From: Asterias amurensis
Lineage: Eukaryota > Echinodermata > Asteroidea > Forcipulatida > Asteriidae
Assembly: GCF_032118995.1 (NCBI RefSeq)
Contig: NC_092669.1
Coordinates: 1,302,001-1,366,000, forward strand
DNA length: 64,000 nt
Direction of reading: 5' to 3'
Under the pieces are notes generated by a model, which was not told the origin of the DNA, ran no database searches, and worked only from the letters and a program-made list of their open reading frames with translations. Shown here in pieces: positions 47,801 through 55,829 of the stretch (within the stretch, counting starts at the first letter, position 1; the number at the start of each line of letters is the position of its first letter). A program made the translations under genes and the position numbers.

Positions 47801-48448
47801 AGCCATCACACTTTTTCATTGGATATGAAATAGTATAGAATCTTATTTACTTCAATAAGATATTCCTTTTTGTAAAAGATGAGTGAAAAAGTGGTTGCGC
47901 CATACAGAAAGATTCATTTGTTTTTTTTAAACTCTTCAATAATTTATCAACAAAACTTCAAAATAAAAAGGTCAACAAAACAAAATGAAAAACCAAAGAC
48001 AAAGTAACAAAAATTCTGCACGATTAAAACATAAAACTAACACTAAGATACACGAAGGACTAAATTATGACAAAATATTAATTATGATAGTTTGGTTGGT
48101 TTGGTAATTGCGAGAGCTATTTTTCAGGGGGTCAACAACTTTTGCAAAAAGCGCCATGCAGACATTTTGAATATTGCACGACGTCTACATGTGGCGAATC
48201 GTGTGGACACGTACACCAGACTATTTCTTGCGCAGTTCACAACCCGGGCAAATTTCTATAAAATTTCCCGACAGTTTTCACACATAAAATAACACCACGT
48301 ACAAATATCAATATAGCCAAAAGACACATTAACTATCCGTCAAAATTATTGCGAAGTTTTAAATTGAAATGCAAATTAATTCTGGGAAAAATCCACCTCG
48401 AAAAAGATCGAAATTTTGCTTACTTTCCAAGGCAGCAGCATCCGCCAT
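32818..48448 (-). CDS. LIN9: LIN9, MuvB/DREAM complex subunit
   Basis: Fourteen GT-AG exons join in frame to 558 residues: 48424-48448, 46696-46793, 46293-46403, 45864-46081, 45548-45673, 44575-44738, 43873-44006, 43331-43413, 42789-42921, 42159-42239, 41592-41717, 35859-36038, 34236-34330, 32818-32920. The family scaffolds the MuvB core, which with p130/E2F4 represses and with B-Myb/FoxM1 activates cell-cycle genes in the nucleus. The DIRP domain spans about residues 120-225 (LLKLPKAYKWCIYEWFYSNI; KLTRVEW; RRLMGKPRRCS). Next come a Tudor-like part (HDGLFTGQIDAIDTQNATYR), a coiled coil near 365-435 and the conserved tail with VEIHIAHIQSGMSQMGNLHA. Human LIN9 has 542 residues, so the gene looks complete. 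The start codon lies in an AAGATGGCGG context, and no upstream in-frame start is needed. Intron 11 (5.5 kb) holds another exon. Confidence 0.96.
33540..33660. repeat. (TCAA)n with 'GCGC' dispersed repeat
   Basis: CAATCAATCAATCAATCAA followed by GGTCATTTGTAGTGCGCCA and TTTCTAAGGCGCTGACGCAC. Related 'aagcgct/gcgcc' pieces occur at 27822, 36050, 40490 and 54840. Lies in LIN9 intron 13... that is, between the exons at 32920 and 34236. Confidence 0.5.
33880..34200. mobile_element. Dispersed repeat family H
   Basis: Shares with 39690-40030 a pattern of 'tgtatgcttttgaacccc', TATTTCCACTTCACT, CAAGAAAGACTCTGCTAG and 'gtcgaaacatcag'. Family unknown. Located in the last LIN9 intron. Confidence 0.55.
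34430..34850. mobile_element. MITE family D, complete copy
   Basis: Inverted ends GGTACTTTTTCAAAATGTCC and GTTAGGAAAAAGTACA, with inner pairs CACAGATTTACATTAAA and TTTAATGTAAATCTGTG. The centre is a second hairpin, AACCAGTTATG against CATAACTGGTT. It lies 100 bp upstream of a LIN9 exon in transcript terms. Confidence 0.85.
34852..35221. mobile_element. MITE family F
   Basis: Inverted ends TTTAAAGCCATTATACACTT and AAGGGTCCAATGGCTTTAAA. The body shares the 'aaataacaaacctgtgaaaattt' patch with family A, suggesting a common origin. It lies directly next to the family D copy. Confidence 0.8.
35492..35733. mobile_element. MITE family B, complete
   Basis: Ends GGGCCCAATTTCATAGAGCT and AGCTCTATGAAATTGGGCCC are exact inverses over 20 bp. 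Confidence 0.92.
36183..36345. mobile_element. MITE family J, partial
   Basis: Shares AAGCTCCGCCCCATTGCGTA and the 'tgcttggcgtacgcg...gcagaatggcattgg' block with the complete copy at 37107-37316, but lacks its right end, where a LINE fragment begins. Confidence 0.6.
36268..36486 (-). pseudogene. LINE reverse-transcriptase C-terminal fragment
   Basis: The minus-strand frame contains APRLWNSLPHNLRSFNSKL, the typical end of reverse transcriptases of jockey/CR1-type non-LTR retrotransposons. Only about 40 residues are recognisable, HNLP is duplicated, and no polymerase core is present. It is a dead fragment inside LIN9 intron 11. Confidence 0.6.
36468..36750. mobile_element. MITE family G
   Basis: Ends AGGGGTCGAAATTGCCACTA and TTAATTTCGACCCCTG are inverted. 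The inside has repeated 'agcccg' and 'gggctac' motifs. A second copy is at 53875-54113. Confidence 0.8.
36989..37034. repeat. 46-bp perfect palindrome without spacer
   Basis: The left arm starts GATAACGTAACCCTCCTGCC and continues GAC; the right arm is its exact reverse complement with no loop. It lies in LIN9 intron 11. No matching terminal repeats or target duplication are visible around it. Confidence 0.95.
37107..37316. mobile_element. MITE family J, complete copy
   Basis: Inverted ends GGCAATAGACTGATCC and GGATCGGTCTATTGTC, followed inward by AGCTCCGCCC and GGGCGGAGCC. Length about 210 bp. Confidence 0.75.
38199..38483 (-). CDS. Small acidic-tailed protein or alternative first exon in LIN9 intron 11
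   Basis: A 94-codon frame starts at an ATG at 38483. The product is basic in the middle (AKKSPRKRKNYVPVKVVKIP) and very acidic afterwards (WDDEEEDYDDGKEDF), a composition unlike random AT-rich frames here. I do not recognise the family. Upstream DNA has four CCAAT boxes and an E2F-like site. Codon 90 is followed by a plausible donor (CCG|GTAAAT at 38214/38213). If that is used, the exon ends in phase 0 and could join LIN9 exon 12, which also starts in phase 0, giving a LIN9 C-terminal isoform with a new N-terminus. If not, the frame stops eight codons later and would be a single-exon gene. The two cannot be separated from sequence. Confidence 0.5.
   Translation of the reverse strand: MEDSPTGDVQFAFNGNQSLLAVNSENGTGVARRAVVVNLAKKSPRKRKNYVPVKVVKIPKHEEEYLNGYHWDDEEEDYDDGKEDFGRKSPVNFM
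38636..38793 (-). promoter_or_regulatory. CCAAT-box cluster with E2F-like site
   Basis: CCAAT motifs lie at 38636-38640 and 38686-38690 (minus strand) and at 38713-38717 and 38743-38747 (plus strand), spaced about 25-50 bp. TTTTTGCGGGAAA at 38781-38793 fits an E2F site. Multiple spaced CCAAT boxes are typical of NF-Y-driven mitotic promoters. The cluster is 150-310 bp upstream of the ATG at 38483. Confidence 0.5.
39690..40030. mobile_element. Dispersed repeat family H with a nested insertion
   Basis: The two halves match 33880-34200 (TGTATTTCCATTTCACT; CGAGAAAGACTCTGCCAG). They are separated by an inserted family C element at about 39828-39958. Confidence 0.55.
39828..39958. mobile_element. 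MITE family C, nested copy
   Basis: Begins AAAGGTTTGCGGTAACACCA and contains TTCTGAAAAGAACCG and CGACGTTTCGATCAGTATGC. It interrupts the family H repeat, so it is the younger insertion. Confidence 0.6.
40077..40352 (-). mobile_element. MITE family A (copy 12), left end missing
   Basis: Starts in the 'cctctgaggtgcagtac' patch and ends ATAGTGTCCAATGTCTTCG. A 58-bp piece of its right end is repeated at 40398-40455. Confidence 0.8.
40806..41230. repeat. 73-bp tandem repeat, about six copies
   Basis: The marker CTCTGAATATCCACACACAC recurs at about 40849, 40922, 40995, 41068 and 41141, a strict 73-bp period. Units also carry TATTATCCATGTCAAATCAA and a shorter internal repeat AATATCCAC. Lies in LIN9 intron 11. 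Confidence 0.93.
41745..42150. mobile_element. MITE family D with an amplified core
   Basis: The left end (CCAAAGATTTACATTAAAC, AGTAGAAAGCTTACCTTTAA, GTAGTTTTTGAGAAATTACT) is followed by five tandem units of 41-49 bp from about 41909. Each contains ATAATCAGTTTATAACCCAA and ATAACCAGTTGATAATC, which are expanded forms of the family D core. It ends just before the LIN9 exon at 42159-42239. Confidence 0.75.
42574..42766. mobile_element. MITE family B
   Basis: Left GGCCAAATTTCGAAGAGCTG, right AGCTCTATGAAAGTTGGCC. The right end of a second, older copy (TTTTTGAAACTGGGCCCA) abuts it at 42556-42573. It ends about 22 bp from the LIN9 exon at 42789. Confidence 0.75.
43083..43206. mobile_element. MITE family C, complete short copy
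   Basis: Inverted ends GAGGTTTTCAGTAACACCAT and ATGGTGTCACCGCAAACCTC, with TTCTGAAAAGAACCGACAG inside. Length 124 bp. Confidence 0.75.
43565..43660. mobile_element. MITE family E, fragment
   Basis: Contains GTCCTAAGTCCTAAGATTAA and ends TTTGGTGAAAGCAACAGC, the inverse of the family end. Confidence 0.5.
44080..44260. repeat. Dispersed repeat, same family as 1735-1850
   Basis: Diverged copy with GCCTAGAATTTCAG, GGGCACCAAAACCAAGAC and CATTGGGAAATCTTTAAG. Assignment rests on short shared motifs. Confidence 0.35.
45183..45373. mobile_element. MITE family B
   Basis: Left GCGCCCAATTTCATAGAGCT, right AGCTCTATGAAATTTGGCCC. A minus-strand SINE-like 'actcggccacaacac' follows at 45399. Confidence 0.8.
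46148..46280. mobile_element. MITE family D, right part
   Basis: CTCATTTCTCAAAAACTACA through AATGTAAATCTGTGGACATT to AAGTACATAGACCCTTTAA. The right end is 12 bp from the donor of the LIN9 exon 46293-46403. Confidence 0.7.
46887..47006. mobile_element. Foldback element, two 50-bp arms
   Basis: Arms GGTTTTCAACTAGTGGTTTA... and its inverse ...TAAACCACTAGTTGAAAACC pair over about 50 bp with three or four mismatches, round a 20-bp loop. Lies in LIN9 intron 1. Confidence 0.85.
47484..47570 (+). mobile_element. tRNA-derived SINE remnant
   Basis: A-box-like TGTGGCCGAGCGGTCTAGCA, typical of a Leu/Ser tRNA head, then CTTGAGCAAGACCCTCCACT. The B box is not intact. Confidence 0.45.
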
Positions 48449-48685
48449 CTTGACGCGCCTCTTTTTAAAGATTACCCATGAATCCTGGGATATGGAAATC
48501 GCTGCCGAATAAATCCGGAAATTCCCGAACTTGAAGTGGGACACGGGGTCATCGAACTTTCCCGAACATCACTCGTCAGTTCCGGATGTTCGTTTGCGAA
48601 ACATCAGGCAAAAATATGACTGTTTTCTGACGAAAACGATTGGGATGTTGTCCTTTTTTGGAGAAGGATTAACAGTTCAGCCATC
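48449..48685. promoter_or_regulatory. Bidirectional LIN9/SPTY2D1 promoter
   Basis: Only 237 bp separate the two start codons, which face away from each other. The LIN9 start sits in CAAGATGGCGGATG, a YY1-type motif that overlaps many housekeeping start sites. ETS-like CCGGAA and TTCCGGATG motifs lie near 48515 and 48580. There is no TATA box. Both genes must start transcription inside this gap or overlap there. Confidence 0.75.
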
Positions 48686-51600
48686 ATGGATTTTCAAAAG
48701 TTGCTCGATATTGCCGCCCAGAACAAGAAAAAGGCAGAAATTGAGGTAAATTATTGTTGTTTCATTTTCAATTGGCATGCAATGTCACAATGTGTATTTT
48801 CTGCTGATCCAACGAAAACGTCTCTCTTTTTCGCATGATGACGTAATCATACTGAAAAAATGCCAATTAAAAAATGCATGCTATTTTGAAATTGCCAACA
48901 ATTTAAATTCAGGTTTTGTTTTTTATTGAAGTTGTTTATCCAACAATTGCCATTTTGTTTTCCTTCAACTAAAAAATATTTTTTGTTTGTTTACATTTCT
49001 TTGTTTATAAAAATGATATAGAACTTAGTTTTTAGAAGGGTTTGCGGTAACACCATTATAAAAATGGGAAAACAAATGTTTTTCAATAATATTAACAAAT
49101 ATTAAAATTAAATAATTCAAATCAAACATCTTTATTAAGCCCGGTTCATCATCGAATTGTCGAAATGCAAAGCTAATTTCGCAATATAGAGACCTTGTTG
49201 CGTAGTAAAGTATGTAGTGTTCTAGACTTTAGAGCAGTTTTATTCCCATTGAATGAATGTTTGTTTATTTCTAAATTTACATTTCTAAGTTTTCTTGGAT
49301 GTAAACCAGTCCTACACATGTCACACACGAAGAAGAAATAAATTTGAGATCTTTGTATTTTATTATAGCAGAAGTAGAAGGTATTAAACAAAATTGTTTT
49401 CTGTCAAACCCCAGGTGATTGTTAACAAGCGGTATACAACGTCCCTTCCACCACCTAAAAAAGAGAAACGTTCAGGAGTAGATCTAGCAGCGATAAAAGC
49501 AAGACTAGAGAAAAAACAACATGACCAGAAACAAAAAGGTAGGTAAAACATGTTTTAAAAAGTCCTTGTTTACTGTCCGAGTCAAACCGCATACAGAATG
49601 TTTTACTTAGTTATCGGTAAATTTGTGATTGGAAATGTTGACAAAATTGCTGGTGGTCAGCAACCTATAGCTGTTTGAAGTAATCAATGAGGGTCATAAC
49701 CCAAGTCATGAAGAAGACTTCATGCAGCATCTTGAACATCAAGAAGGTCTTGTCTAAAACAAAAAGTTTTGCACTGAGAACATCTTGAAGAAAGCCATCA
49801 AAAAAATACAAAGTTTCAATCTTATTTGATACACCCTTTTCTTTCTTGATCTTTTTGAAATACAGTGCTGGAAGAGGAGTCTAAGAAAAAGGAACTCCTG
49901 AAACTACGAGCAGAAACTAAAAGTAAGTCGAAGAAATCAACGGAGAGACCTCAGGAGCACAGACGAGATGTAACACCCAAAGAAAACTACAAGGACGGCA
50001 AACATGAAGTTAAACATCAATCCTTCATGAAGAAAATTCAGAAAGTTTCTGAGAGGGCTAGAGACGAGGATGACGTCAAAGTGGTTAGTAAGAGGGCTCC
50101 TGATTTGCCGAAAAAGCCTAAGAAGCCAGCTGCTTCTTCAAAGGGACCAATGAGCTATGATCAACTATTGGCTTTGGCAGCTAACCAACAGAAGGGGAAA
50201 TCGGCGGAAGGAAAATCCAAAAAGACTACTGACTCGGCCTCCAAGTCCAAGCAAATAAAGAGTAAACCGAAAGTTAGTGAGATGGATCTTAAGAAAGCAG
50301 CTGCTGCTCGGAAACTTGGAGAAATGAGGAGGCAAGAGTTTCTCGCACAAAGAAGAGGAAGTGAGGAAAGTAGCCCTGCTGAAAAATCAAATGGTTCGTC
50401 GAAGAACGGAGCAACAAAATCATATAAAATTAATGGAAAGAAGGTCATGTCAGAACTGCAGAGAGCTACGCCAGGATTCAAAAAGCCAGACACGGTTACC
50501 TCAAGACCCGAGACAAGCAACGCGAAGACAAAACATTCCTCCGTGCCAAATGGTGGCATGAAACACAAAAGTGCCGGCAGCTCTTCAAAAAGCGTCCCAA
50601 ATAATCATGAGAGACGAATGGAAAAGCAGACGCCGGAGAGAAAAAAACCACCCATGACTCTGACTCAGTCCACGGTTGATCAGTATTTAGATAAAGCGCC
50701 CTCCTCAGGTCACAGACCCCGTCAAGTTTCTGATCGGCGCCCTGAGCCGAAACGTCAGAGTAAAATGGAAAAGTACTATGATAGAGTGCCCTCTAGCAGC
50801 AGACCACAGCCAGGTTTGGACAGAAGGGCTCCCTCTATGGGCCAGCAGATGCAAAGGAAAAGACCAGGTGATATATGGTTGTTAATGGCAACTCTTTTTC
50901 CTTTTTTAAATCTGACCTTCACCATCAATCACTTCTTTCCAATCCAAACAGAGGGTTGATCATTGGACATTGGCTCATTCTGGTTTGGCCTTGATGCCCC
51001 TTGAAATGTTTCTTGTAGACTTTTATATCGTCCAAAGGATTTGCCCCTTGCATAATGAAATTCCATGGCTAGTATGTTACCAAAACAGTCCTGAACATGT
51101 ACAACAAAGAAACCCAATGATGCTGTTTAAGTTTATCAAAATGTTGTAGCAAAGTTAAGAAACATTTTTCAAGGAGCTCCAATCAAGGCAATGACCAAAG
51201 GTTTTGAAGCAAAAAAACCTCCACAAATTATCTTGGACATCTCTCCTCACCCAACATTGCTCATGTCGTTTGTATTTCAACCTTATTTTGATTTCCTCAG
51301 TGTCAGCTGCTCCATCTTTCCAAGCCAAGCGAGGGCGTCTCCTTAGCGATGAAGACAGCGACTACGAAGAGGATGGTTTCATCGATGACACGCCCCTTGA
51401 AGAGGAAGGAGGGGAGGACGTATCCCACTACATCAAGGAGATATTTGGATACGACAAATCAAAGTAAGATTTGAAATTTTTCATAAGATGATCTTTTATA
51501 TCTCAATACTCTGAAATTAAGACCCGGTGCTGCATACTCCTCAAGAGTTTGGATGGTTTTAAGACTTCATAAAGCTTGATAAATGGGGGAATAAAGTGGC

Positions 51601-53147
51601 CATCACATGCCTGTCGTGTCCATCATCTGCAAGCTATGCCCAATACACACAAATTGGTTCAAAAGATTATTACAAGACAACCAACACTTCTTAGAGCCAC
51701 CACTCTTCACAGAAGAGATTACTCACATTGTGTCACCTTGTCAGAGTTATTTGTCATATGAATATGTGATTCCGTTATAGTACATAATGATTTGAGGCAA
51801 TGCATGGTGAGACATCAATATAAATTTGGTTTGCGGTAACACCGTGAGTGTATCTACTTGCACAGGTAGAGTTTGTTCTATCTTGCTATAAATTCTTCTA
51901 TCGCAGAGTAGATTTATCGGGGGACTTCTCAGTTCTGAAAAGAACTATCCTGCTTTTTAACTACTACCTGTGTGGAAGGTATAGAAAATCGGCTGGGACT
52001 ACTACTTTAGCTTATAGGAATGTAATTAACTGTACTACCGCGGAGTGATTTATTTAATTGGTCTCAACGTTAAAGACCTGCTTGAACAAAAATGTCAAGT
52101 CGTGAACTTTGCTGAATTCCACTTAAAATGTTTTCGATGAATAAGGAAATCGAGTCATATGATTATAAATAGGTTTCAATTGTGTACAAAAACAATCATT
52201 TTGTATGCCCTTATCCAGAGCTTTTTTGCGAGATTTGCGAAAAGCCCCGTTACGTAATCAGTCTCAAAACGTCACAAGTAGATAAAGCCGCTTTGTTGCA
52301 GCGTGGATGTATAACAAAGCAAACTCCCACAAATGACGTCAGCGGCATTGTCCTTTGACACCCGCTCTCAACGGCAGAAGTGTTTTTAGTTTTTCAAAAA
52401 ACTCTTAAGGTAGGGGCCTGATTTTTTAATCGATAATTACGAAAAGTTCAGAAGTGTACACATATCAAAATTACATTAAAATGGTGAACAAGTGCATTAT
52501 AAACAAGTAAAAATACAATTTCTGTTGAAAACATTCCGCTCAGGTAGGTGTTTAAGTCCATTATTCAAGTTTTGTTAATCTCACCAGGTACGGGTATGAG
52601 AGTGACTATGCGCTGAAGAGTATGGAGACAAGTTACCGAGATATCCAGAAAGAAGAAAGAATGAGGTAAGTTTCAAGACCTACATCCTACAAAATTCAAG
52701 ACTTTATTGTTTTACTTTTCATCAGGTATGTTCTTCTTGTTTTTATTGATCTTCAGTGATGCTCTTCTGGTATATTTATTTTTCGGTAACACCTTCGTGT
52801 ATCTACTTGCTAGGTAGATTATGTTCTTTTGTGAACTTGCTTTATATCTACTACCATAGACTTCAAATCCATTTCCAATTCGGGAGACTTCTCTCATAGC
52901 ACAGAGTAGATTTTTTTCGATTTCAGGAGAATTTTCTATTACCGCAGAGTAGATTTTCAGAATTTGGGAGACATCTTAGTTCTTAAAAGAACTGTCCTGC
53001 TTGTCGATCTTCAATTATGTTCTTTCGTTGTTCGTTCTTTCTCTCTTCCACAGCACTCGCATCGGAATGAGGGAAGATCTTGAAGACATCAGACGAGAGA
53101 GAGAAGAGAATAAACGTCTCGCTCAGAAGAAAAAGAAGAAGAGGTAA
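48686..53147 (+). CDS. SPTY2D1: SPT2 chromatin protein (SPTY2D1)
   Basis: Six exons join in frame to 506 residues: 48686-48745, 49415-49538, 49866-50867, 51301-51463, 52588-52665, 53054-53147. The family binds histones H3-H4 and DNA in the nucleus and helps restore nucleosomes behind RNA polymerase. The start MDFQKLLDIAAQ matches the conserved N-terminus. A long Lys/Ser-rich disordered middle follows (about residues 60-395). The SPT2 domain fills the C-terminus from about 396: an acidic stretch (DEDSDYEEDGFIDD), HYIKEIFGYD, ESDYALKSME, then a basic helix ending in KKKKKR. Reading through the exon-3 donor would add about 30 hydrophobic residues, which I treat as intron. Exon 3 is unusually large (1002 bp) compared with the others. 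Candidate poly(A) signals AATAAA lie at 53770 and 54704. Confidence 0.95.
50975..51205. repeat. Dispersed repeat, same family as 1735-1850
   Basis: CTTGATGCCCCTTGAAATGT, TTTGCCCCTTGCATAATGAA and CAATCAAGGCAATGACCAAA occupy most of SPTY2D1 intron 3. Confidence 0.5.
51829..52046. mobile_element. MITE family C, longer relative
   Basis: Starts GGTTTGCGGTAACACCGTGA, contains GTGTATCTACTTGCACAGGT and TTCTGAAAAGAACTATCCTG. A related copy lies at 52786-52992. Confidence 0.6.
52786..52992. mobile_element. MITE family C, longer relative
   Basis: CGGTAACACCTTCGTGTATC, then a partly duplicated 'cgcagagtagattttcaga/atttgggagac' block, and TTCTTAAAAGAACTGTCCTG. Lies in the last SPTY2D1 intron, ending about 60 bp before the exon. 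Confidence 0.55.
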
Positions 53148-53874
53148 CAGCAGTCGTTGAGTTGATGCTGCCATTCTGTCAACCATGTCTCACGATGACA
53201 CATTGTCTTTGTGGCAACAAGTAAACATCGCAGTGACTATTTTATTTCCATTTGTTATTTATTTTATTTTGATGAACTGAGGTTGCTCTTGCCAAAAAGG
53301 GAAAGTACAATAATTTTGTAATTATTCAAAGTCATTGTAAAATTTATTTCTGCAAAAGTCCTTTTTCTTGGTTTTTAACATGGCAAAATTTCTGTGTGAA
53401 TTTTATCACAGCATTTTTATTTTGTTGTTTTGGGAAACTTTTTATTTTGCCTTTTAGTATTGTAGATTTTGATCGTTTTTCTGCTATCGTTGCAACACAT
53501 GCTAAAGCACTTCACACAGCAAAAATATGCACACATGGTTTCAAATCCAACAACAACAAAATTATTTATTTAAAATTTCGAAGTAAACCACAATCATCTA
53601 TCTTTATTTTGATCAAATGCCATTTAACTTGTACTCTACTTGCTTGCATCAACATTAACTGTTTAATTTGTTGTTGTTTATTTAAATCTTTACAGAAAAG
53701 TGCAAAAAATTTATTATCACATAAACAAAGTGAAGAAATAATCTTGGATGATTTTTTCATGTCAGAAAAAATAAAATGCTATAAGAGACTAAATTTAGCA
53801 GGTTGATCAACTCATAAGAGACCATAACAGCCACATGCGGCTTGTATAAAAATATGCACATCAGCAGGGGTCGA

Positions 53875-54113
53875 AATTGCCACTTGCCCGCCAGCCCCGG
53901 ACTACCAGATGTACAGCCAGGCTACTCATTTTTCCAGTTTGATAGCCAGGCGGGCAAAAATCAGTATCACAAACAGCAATGAGTTGTGCTGATGGTTTAT
54001 TGTAAAGTTTGTGCCATGGTTCAAGACATAATGTGTTTTTCGAGCTACCAAAATCTCATCAGGGCTACTAAAAATGCTTGATTCATGAAAGTACACTTAA
54101 TTTCGACCCCTGA
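53875..54113. mobile_element. MITE family G, second copy
   Basis: CAGGGGTCGAAATTGCCACT on the left and TTAATTTCGACCCCTG on the right; inner sequence matches 36468-36750 with a deletion of about 40 bp. Confidence 0.85.
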
Positions 54114-55122
54114 CATCAGCCACAAACGAAAACAAAAATTGGAACTATTTCAATTCAACCGAAAAGGTCATAGTAAAGGTCTTGTCTTGAATTGACTTTT
54201 TCCAATGTTTGTCATGGTATGCATTTGTAAAACAAAACAAAATACCTGTTTCGTACTATTTTCCCCAGAAAAACTAATGGAAAACAATAGTTAGTTGCCT
54301 GACATTTGAACCCTGCCCGAGACTTTCTCGAAAAGAAACAAAAATAGTAAAAGAAAATCACCCAATGTAAGGCAAAAACGTAATCTGTATTGTATTGACT
54401 TCTGTGCCTACTTCCATCTGACTTTAAAATTGTAATAACAAATGAGTTCTTATGAATTGATAAAGAATCATTAGTAAAAAAGATTTTGTGCAAGGGATTA
54501 TGGCTCTTTTTGACGGACAGCATTGGCTCATGCTTCGCCAGTTCTTTTGAAAATGCGTTTTTTTCTGTTACAAGACTTTGAACAGATGGACAGAGCCTAT
54601 GCCACTTTTCGGAAATGGCTCGTGTGTAAACATCAATATGAATTAAATTTCTATGTGCCATTACATTGTGTGAAACATGTGCAAGAAACAAAGTGCAAAT
54701 GAGAATAAAGCCTATGTTTATATATTTAATTGCATTGTAGACTCAATTACTATATGTTTGTTATTCCTTGACCCTAACCCTATAGAGTAAAAATAACAAG
54801 GGTTTATCAGAACATGGTTTTTTGGGGGTAATAATAATAATAAAAAGATATTTATAAAGCACCAAATTGCCAAAAAGGCCTCAAAGCGCTAGATACAAAG
54901 GTAAAAAGCAATTTCCAAAATACAATATTACAATACAGAGGGTTTCCGAAGAAAACAATTTAAAAAGACAAATACAAAAAATGCTACAAGGCATTGGGTG
55001 GGGGTTGGGTGGCATGAGTTGGCTGAGGGGTATCTTCCCTCGCCTTTCGACCTCTAGGACCCGCCGAGTTAGTTTGAATCATGCTGGGGGCACTAGGAGG
55101 ATTGGGTTTTTAGTCCCTATCA

Positions 55123-55364
55123 GGGCCCAATTTCATAGAGCTGCTAAGCACAAAAATTTGCTTAGCATGAAATTTCTTCCTTGATAAAACAGGATTACCA
55201 ACCAAATTTCCGAATGACTTTCAGGATAAGCAAACAACAGCCGAATACCACTAAAAAGCAAAACGCAACAAACGGAAATTTGGTTGGTAATCCTGTTTTT
55301 ATCAAAGAAGAAATTTCGTGCTGAGCAAATTTGTGTGCTTAGCAGCTCTATGAAATTGGGCCCT
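55123..55364. mobile_element. MITE family B, complete
   Basis: Exact inverse 20-bp ends GGGCCCAATTTCATAGAGCT and AGCTCTATGAAATTGGGCCC, with inner GGATTACCAACCAAATTTCC against its inverse. The best-preserved copy together with the one at 35492. Confidence 0.93.
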
Positions 55365-55601
55365 GACTACGTGGGTGTCCTCGCACATCTAGGCCTGAAA
55401 CTTCCTTCCATGTCTCCTCTCCATTGGGTTCTTAGCTAGTACAGTGATTAAATTTGCTTTTATGAGAGTCCCTGGCTTCACAACCGCAATAAATGATTTG
55501 ACAGAGCAGTCACCGTCTGCCGCACTCGTTATAAAAATAAAACATGGAGACATTTATAGACTCCCAAAATGGCGCAATCAACATTTTATGATAATGATGT
55601 C

Positions 55602-55796
55602 GGGGCCTAATTTCATAAAACCTTTAAAGCTTGAACATATGCTAAGCACAGAAAACTTGCTAACAGAAACTGGTTCTCAGCCAAAATTCCATAAAGTTTA
55701 CATTGTTACAACTGGTGCCTCACTCATTTCTTTTGCTAAGCTAAGAAACTTGCTAAGCAGTATTTTCTGCTCAGCATATTTATGAACATGGGCCAA
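55602..55796. mobile_element. MITE family B, diverged
   Basis: GGGGCCTAATTTCATAAAAC on the left and CATATTTATGAACATGGGCC on the right. Its right end is about 33 bp from the C1q stop codon, so it probably lies in that gene's 3' untranslated region. Confidence 0.65.
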
Positions 55797-55829
55797 GGTA
55801 AACTGGGTCAAAGGAAATCTGCCATTGAC

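Larger units (their letters stand above)
53148..55829. other. Tail-to-tail intergenic region
   Basis: Holds the 3' ends of SPTY2D1 (+) and the C1q gene (-). Contents: AATAAA at 53770-53775 and 54704-54709, a family G MITE, a 'gcgc' dispersed repeat at 54840-54900 and two family B MITEs. The 136-codon frame at 53396 and the minus frame at 54212 have no domain and sit in transcript-end sequence. Confidence 0.6.

Noticed and set aside
50868-50959. Longer C-terminal end for SPTY2D1 exon 3 (hydrophobic residues)
   Set aside because: A GT donor at 50868 joins in frame to the conserved SPT2 domain at 51301; the extension is intron.
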